From Macquaria australasica (taxonomy: Eukaryota > Chordata > Actinopteri > Centrarchiformes > Percichthyidae): a stretch of DNA of 64,000 bases. The notes beneath the pieces were generated by a model. It saw only the letters and a program-made list of their open reading frames with translations. It was not told where the DNA came from and did not search any database. Position numbers and translations under genes: made by a program. Where the stretch lies: NCBI GenBank assembly GCA_005408345.1, contig SEMN01000270.1, forward strand, positions 124,001 to 188,000. The letters are read 5' to 3'. Shown here in pieces: positions 61,501 through 64,000 of this stretch (positions are counted from its first letter, which is position 1; every line of letters starts with the position of its first letter).

Positions 61501-61811
61501 TAGATTACTGGCAGCTGACAGGCCAATAACAAGCAGACTTTGTGTAATAAAAGACTTAGAACAGCACAGAAAACACAACGCTTAACAGCATACTAACCTG
61601 AAACCACAATTCTCTCCGGGACTTGCATTATAACACTGTGGGGCACCTCCTGAAACCCAACATTAGGGTCCTCGTGGGCATGAGGGGCCACTTTGAGCAT
61701 CTCAGGGATGCGCATCCTCTGGCTGATCCCTTCGGTGTACTCCAGCTCATACTGTATACGGTTCATCTCGGCCATCTCTGCCGTGGGGGAAGGGAACGCT
61801 GCTCCGTTCAT
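58096..61811 (-). CDS. mff: mff, mitochondrial fission factor (7 coding exons, complete)
   Basis: MFF is a tail-anchored receptor on the outer mitochondrial membrane and peroxisomes that recruits DRP1 for fission. Exons in transcript order are 61598-61811, 61070-61239, 60852-60943, 59737-59901, 58671-58727, 58332-58416 and 58096-58227, 305 codons with stop. The N-terminus MNGAAFPSP, then MNRIQYELEYTEGISQRMRI, and VIMQVPERIVVSG are the DRP1-recruiting part; next are LDLIQSTP, LKTPPRVLTLNERPLDFLEE and RRERSASENAA. The C-terminal coiled coil (LIKLNRRLQHLEEENKERAK) precedes a single membrane anchor (ILYSVTVAFWLVNTWVWLRR). The start ATG is the first three bases of its exon; the upstream leader has an in-frame stop and no earlier ATG if the exon at 62367 is spliced to it. 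The acceptor of exon 59737-59901 has two options three bases apart. Mammalian MFF has several alternative middle exons; exons here may likewise be optional. Confidence 0.93.
58472..58517. repeat. (AAT)n microsatellite
   Basis: About 15 AAT units lie in the mff intron between exons 58332-58416 and 58671-58727. Confidence 0.95.
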
Positions 61812-61890
61812 CTGGGTGTGCAGAATGATTTGTTCAGCAACACAGAGCCAATTGTTAGCCACAACAAGGTCACAAAGGGGCAGACAACGT

Positions 61891-61914
61891 GTGAGAGAGA
61901 GAGAGAGAGAGAGA
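61891..61914. repeat. (GA)n microsatellite
   Basis: A GA run of roughly 11 units lies in the mff leader intron, about 80 bases upstream of the start-codon exon. Confidence 0.9.
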
Positions 61915-62366
61915 CCCGTGTGTTCGGATACTTTCATTTTCAGTCCTGCTGCATGCAAAACAAGAGTCTCTTCGAGGACCTCCTCAGGAAATACTGGTGC
62001 ATCACGTGGCGATAACTTAGTGTCTTCTGACTTTGCAGACCGACACAAAGGGAAGCTACACGAACTAGTTTGGCTCCAGTCTTGACTGTATCAAACGAGA
62101 GCTTCTACAGTTGCTGCTCGCGTTACAGGACATGCATTTTCTTTAATACCAACGACGATACAAATAAGTGGCTAATACGCCAGTAATCCGATTACTTTTG
62201 AAAACACCCAGCTGCAGTTATCAGTGAACTGCTACTGTCTAGCTCGGCGGTTTAAGCCACTGTCAGGAGATCTAACAAAAACCTGAAGCTCACGTTAGTT
62301 TTGGTTGGACAGCGAGACAACACATTAGCGCCATTTCAAGCTAGCGCGTTAGTTTCGGCCTCTTAC

Positions 62367-62540
62367 CGTTTGGTTTGTGGCTAAGGGCTGCCGCCTCTCC
62401 AAAGAAGAATGTATTTACCAAGGCCTGAAGGAAATAAAAACTTAACTAAATATCCTGCGAATGGTCCAGTCGGGTATTACAAACGATGCAGCTGTCGGGC
62501 ATCTCCTTGTGTTGTCATGAGAGAGGGACCTCCTCTCTTC
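62367..62540 (-). other. mff: probable 5' non-coding exon of mff
   Basis: On the mff strand a good donor (AACG/gtaaga) follows at 62366, and joining it to the acceptor before 61811 places the ATG at the exon start. The leader frame contains a stop (TAA) 17 codons upstream and no ATG between. The 5' limit is a guess from the promoter motif near 62554. Confidence 0.5.
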
Positions 62541-62550
62541 CGCGTACCCC

Positions 62551-62567
62551 GAACAGGAAGTGACGTC
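62551..62567. promoter_or_regulatory. ETS/CRE-like composite motif at the mff promoter
   Basis: ACAGGAAGTGACGTCG combines an ETS core (GGAAG) and a CRE core (TGACGT), a combination known from many TATA-less housekeeping promoters. It sits just upstream of the presumed mff first exon. Confidence 0.55.
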
Positions 62568-62887
62568 GCTTGCACCGGGCGCTGAAATTAAAAGCAGAAA
62601 CATGAGATGATGTTTCATTTGGTCCAAGTTTATTCTTTTTTCTTTTCTTTTTTTTTTTGGTTCGATGTGCACATAATAGGGGTGACCAATAATTTGATTT
62701 AATCTAATGTATTCGATTTATTTCAACAATCTAAAGTTCTCAACTGCGCTCTTAATTACATTCATGTAGGCTGTTGTGTATATTTATTTGTCATGCCTCA
62801 TACTGTGGATAGTAGATATTCACAGTGTATATAGTATTCTAGTTTTTTTTTTAATTGTTACTTATTTATGCTATGCATCTGTTTTCT

Positions 62888-62962
62888 GTGCCTTCTTTTG
62901 CTGCTGTGACACTTCAATTTCCCCGAGTGGGATCAATAATGCTGATCTTAATCTAATCTAAT
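62888..62962 (+). repeat. 3' tail fragment of a non-LTR retroelement
   Basis: GCTGTGACACTTCAATTTCC, then CCGAGTGGGATCAATAAT and ATCTAATCTAAT pentamers form a LINE/SINE-type 3' end with a short tandem tail, related to the tail at 16530-16605. Confidence 0.6.
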
Positions 62963-63606
62963 ATTTAATATAAAACATGTATGCAAAACGTCGTCATATA
63001 AATGATGCATGTTTAATATTTATTGATTTATACATATATGCAATAAGATCATGTCCTATCCTGTCCCGAGATCTATTTTGTGAGTGTGGTAGTGCCTATT
63101 GGACTGCATTATACTCAAAGGTGTTTCTTATATTTCTATAATGCTTAATCCAGTCTCATTTTCCTGCACGAGGGGGAGAGAATTTCTCAATACGATATAT
63201 TTACAAGAAAAAATGTGGCGAGAATTACTTTTGATACAACTGAACATTTTTATCACATCATGTATTTATTCAAGAGATAATGTAAAATCATGCAGGGGTG
63301 TGTTAATAATAGTGAATGCACAGGTCAATGTCGCGGGGGGTTTTGGGAGGTGGCCCCTTAGTGACTGTGGGTGGTGCGTTTACTAGGAGCCATTCAAAGG
63401 CTGCGATTGACATGAGACAAGTCGTCCCTCTGCTTAACCATTAAACTGGAAATCACGTTTGGATCTCGGGAAATAGGCTATCAATGCAAGACAAACAGCA
63501 ACTTTTGAGTCATGTCTTAAGGCGGACTTCCATAAATGTCATTTGATGGACACAGAGGCTGCGCCGATTGAGTACTTCTCTCCGTGTCTGTAACTGGCTG
63601 AAATTA
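62963..63606. other. upstream region of the last gene, no gene seen
   Basis: This is AT-rich sequence followed by a more GC-balanced segment (63340-63600) that probably holds the promoter and leader of the exon at 63607. No TATA box or other specific motif stands out. Confidence 0.5.
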
Positions 63607-63683
63607 TGTTCCCAGATATTTTGTGTGCGATATTATTCAGCACCATGCACATCGCATCATCTTTGGAGCTGCAACTTGGCATG
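63607..63683 (+). CDS. probable first coding exon of an unidentified secreted or membrane protein (partial)
   Basis: From the ATG at 63607 the frame encodes a short leader with a hydrophobic core (ILCAILFSTMHIASSLEL), followed at once by a near-perfect splice donor (CAT/gtaagtg at 63684). That layout is typical of a signal-peptide exon that is split from the mature protein. The exon ends in phase 2. The downstream exons lie outside the window and I do not recognise the family from 25 residues. In human, collagen IV genes neighbour MFF, but the match is too short to claim. Confidence 0.45.
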
Positions 63684-64000
63684 TAAGTGACGTGTTGTAA
63701 TATAGATCGTTTCTACTGTTTTTAATTTGCACTTTGCCTATTTGTATTGAACAATCAGGTGAATGAGAACGTTTTACGTACAGCCTACGTGCTTTTAAAT
63801 TACACAGAAGCAACGTGCCATAGCCTGCACAAAAAAAGAAAAGTTATTTACATTGCCCAAGTTTTACAAATAATTCAACTTTTGCTTTTGTCTGTAATTC
63901 TGTTACTTTAGTGTACTCTGTTCAATGCCCACTAGGAGTCGCTCTTTCAGGTCCCCTATGAGTATGGATTGTTTTATAGCACAGCTGTAATGTGCTTCTG
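63684..64000 (+). other. start of an intron running off the window
   Basis: AT-rich sequence follows the donor at 63684. Nothing else recognisable. Confidence 0.4.

Noticed and set aside
1..64000. tRNA, rRNA, microRNA, CRISPR or prokaryotic systems
   Set aside because: Read on both strands by eye, no cloverleaf, array of spaced repeats or bacterial-type operon was seen; the 55-bp triplication has no spacers.

Overview
The window is a vertebrate nuclear locus, almost certainly from a ray-finned (teleost, probably percomorph) fish. Genes are split by short GT-AG introns, and the proteins match vertebrate families end to end. The slc19a3 thiamine-transporter gene is tandemly duplicated, and the repeats (a 'gctaagct' MITE family, a hAT-like element, a degenerate non-LTR retrotransposon, simple repeats) are typical of fish. 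The gene set SPHKAP - DAW1 - SLC19A3 - AGFG1 - MFF, plus MRPL44, corresponds to genes of human 2q36 (from memory), so this is a conserved synteny block. No prokaryotic, CRISPR, rRNA or tRNA feature was seen.

Layout. 346-8539 (+) is the 3' part of sphkap, an A-kinase anchoring protein; its 5' exons lie outside the window. 10764-17965 (-) is daw1, complete: 13 exons, 415 codons, an outer dynein arm assembly factor. 18783-22955 and 23445-26018 (+) are two tandem slc19a3 thiamine transporters of 483 and 503 codons. 26996-51093 (-) is agfg1: 14 exons, 601 codons including a 24-codon cassette exon. Its 10.2-kb first intron holds a hAT-like element with a broken LINE nested in it. 52906-54859 (-) is mrpl44: 4 exons, 332 codons. 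55111-57116 (+) is dnaaf1: only two coding exons, 638 codons, divergent from mrpl44 over a 251-bp promoter. 58096-61811 (-) is mff: 7 coding exons, 304 codons, with a 5' non-coding exon near 62.4 kb. At 63607-63683 (+) there is a probable first coding exon of an unidentified secreted or membrane protein that runs out of the window.

How the genes relate. Most are functionally independent neighbours. daw1 (ODA16 homologue) and dnaaf1 (ODA7/LRRC50 homologue) both serve outer dynein arm assembly, and each has a candidate RFX X-box just upstream. sphkap/daw1, slc19a3/agfg1 and dnaaf1/mff are convergent pairs; mrpl44/dnaaf1 is divergent.

The most unusual signals are three. The two slc19a3 copies share their 3' intron positions but differ in the 5' half. 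Copy 1 also carries a roughly 230-bp insertion with a 9-bp direct repeat in a coding exon. The dnaaf1 copy has its whole leucine-rich-repeat region in one exon, which suggests retrocopy origin or mass intron loss. I did not find evidence for a wholly new biological system. Exon boundaries were read by eye from splice signals, reading frame and remembered family alignments, and have not been checked computationally.
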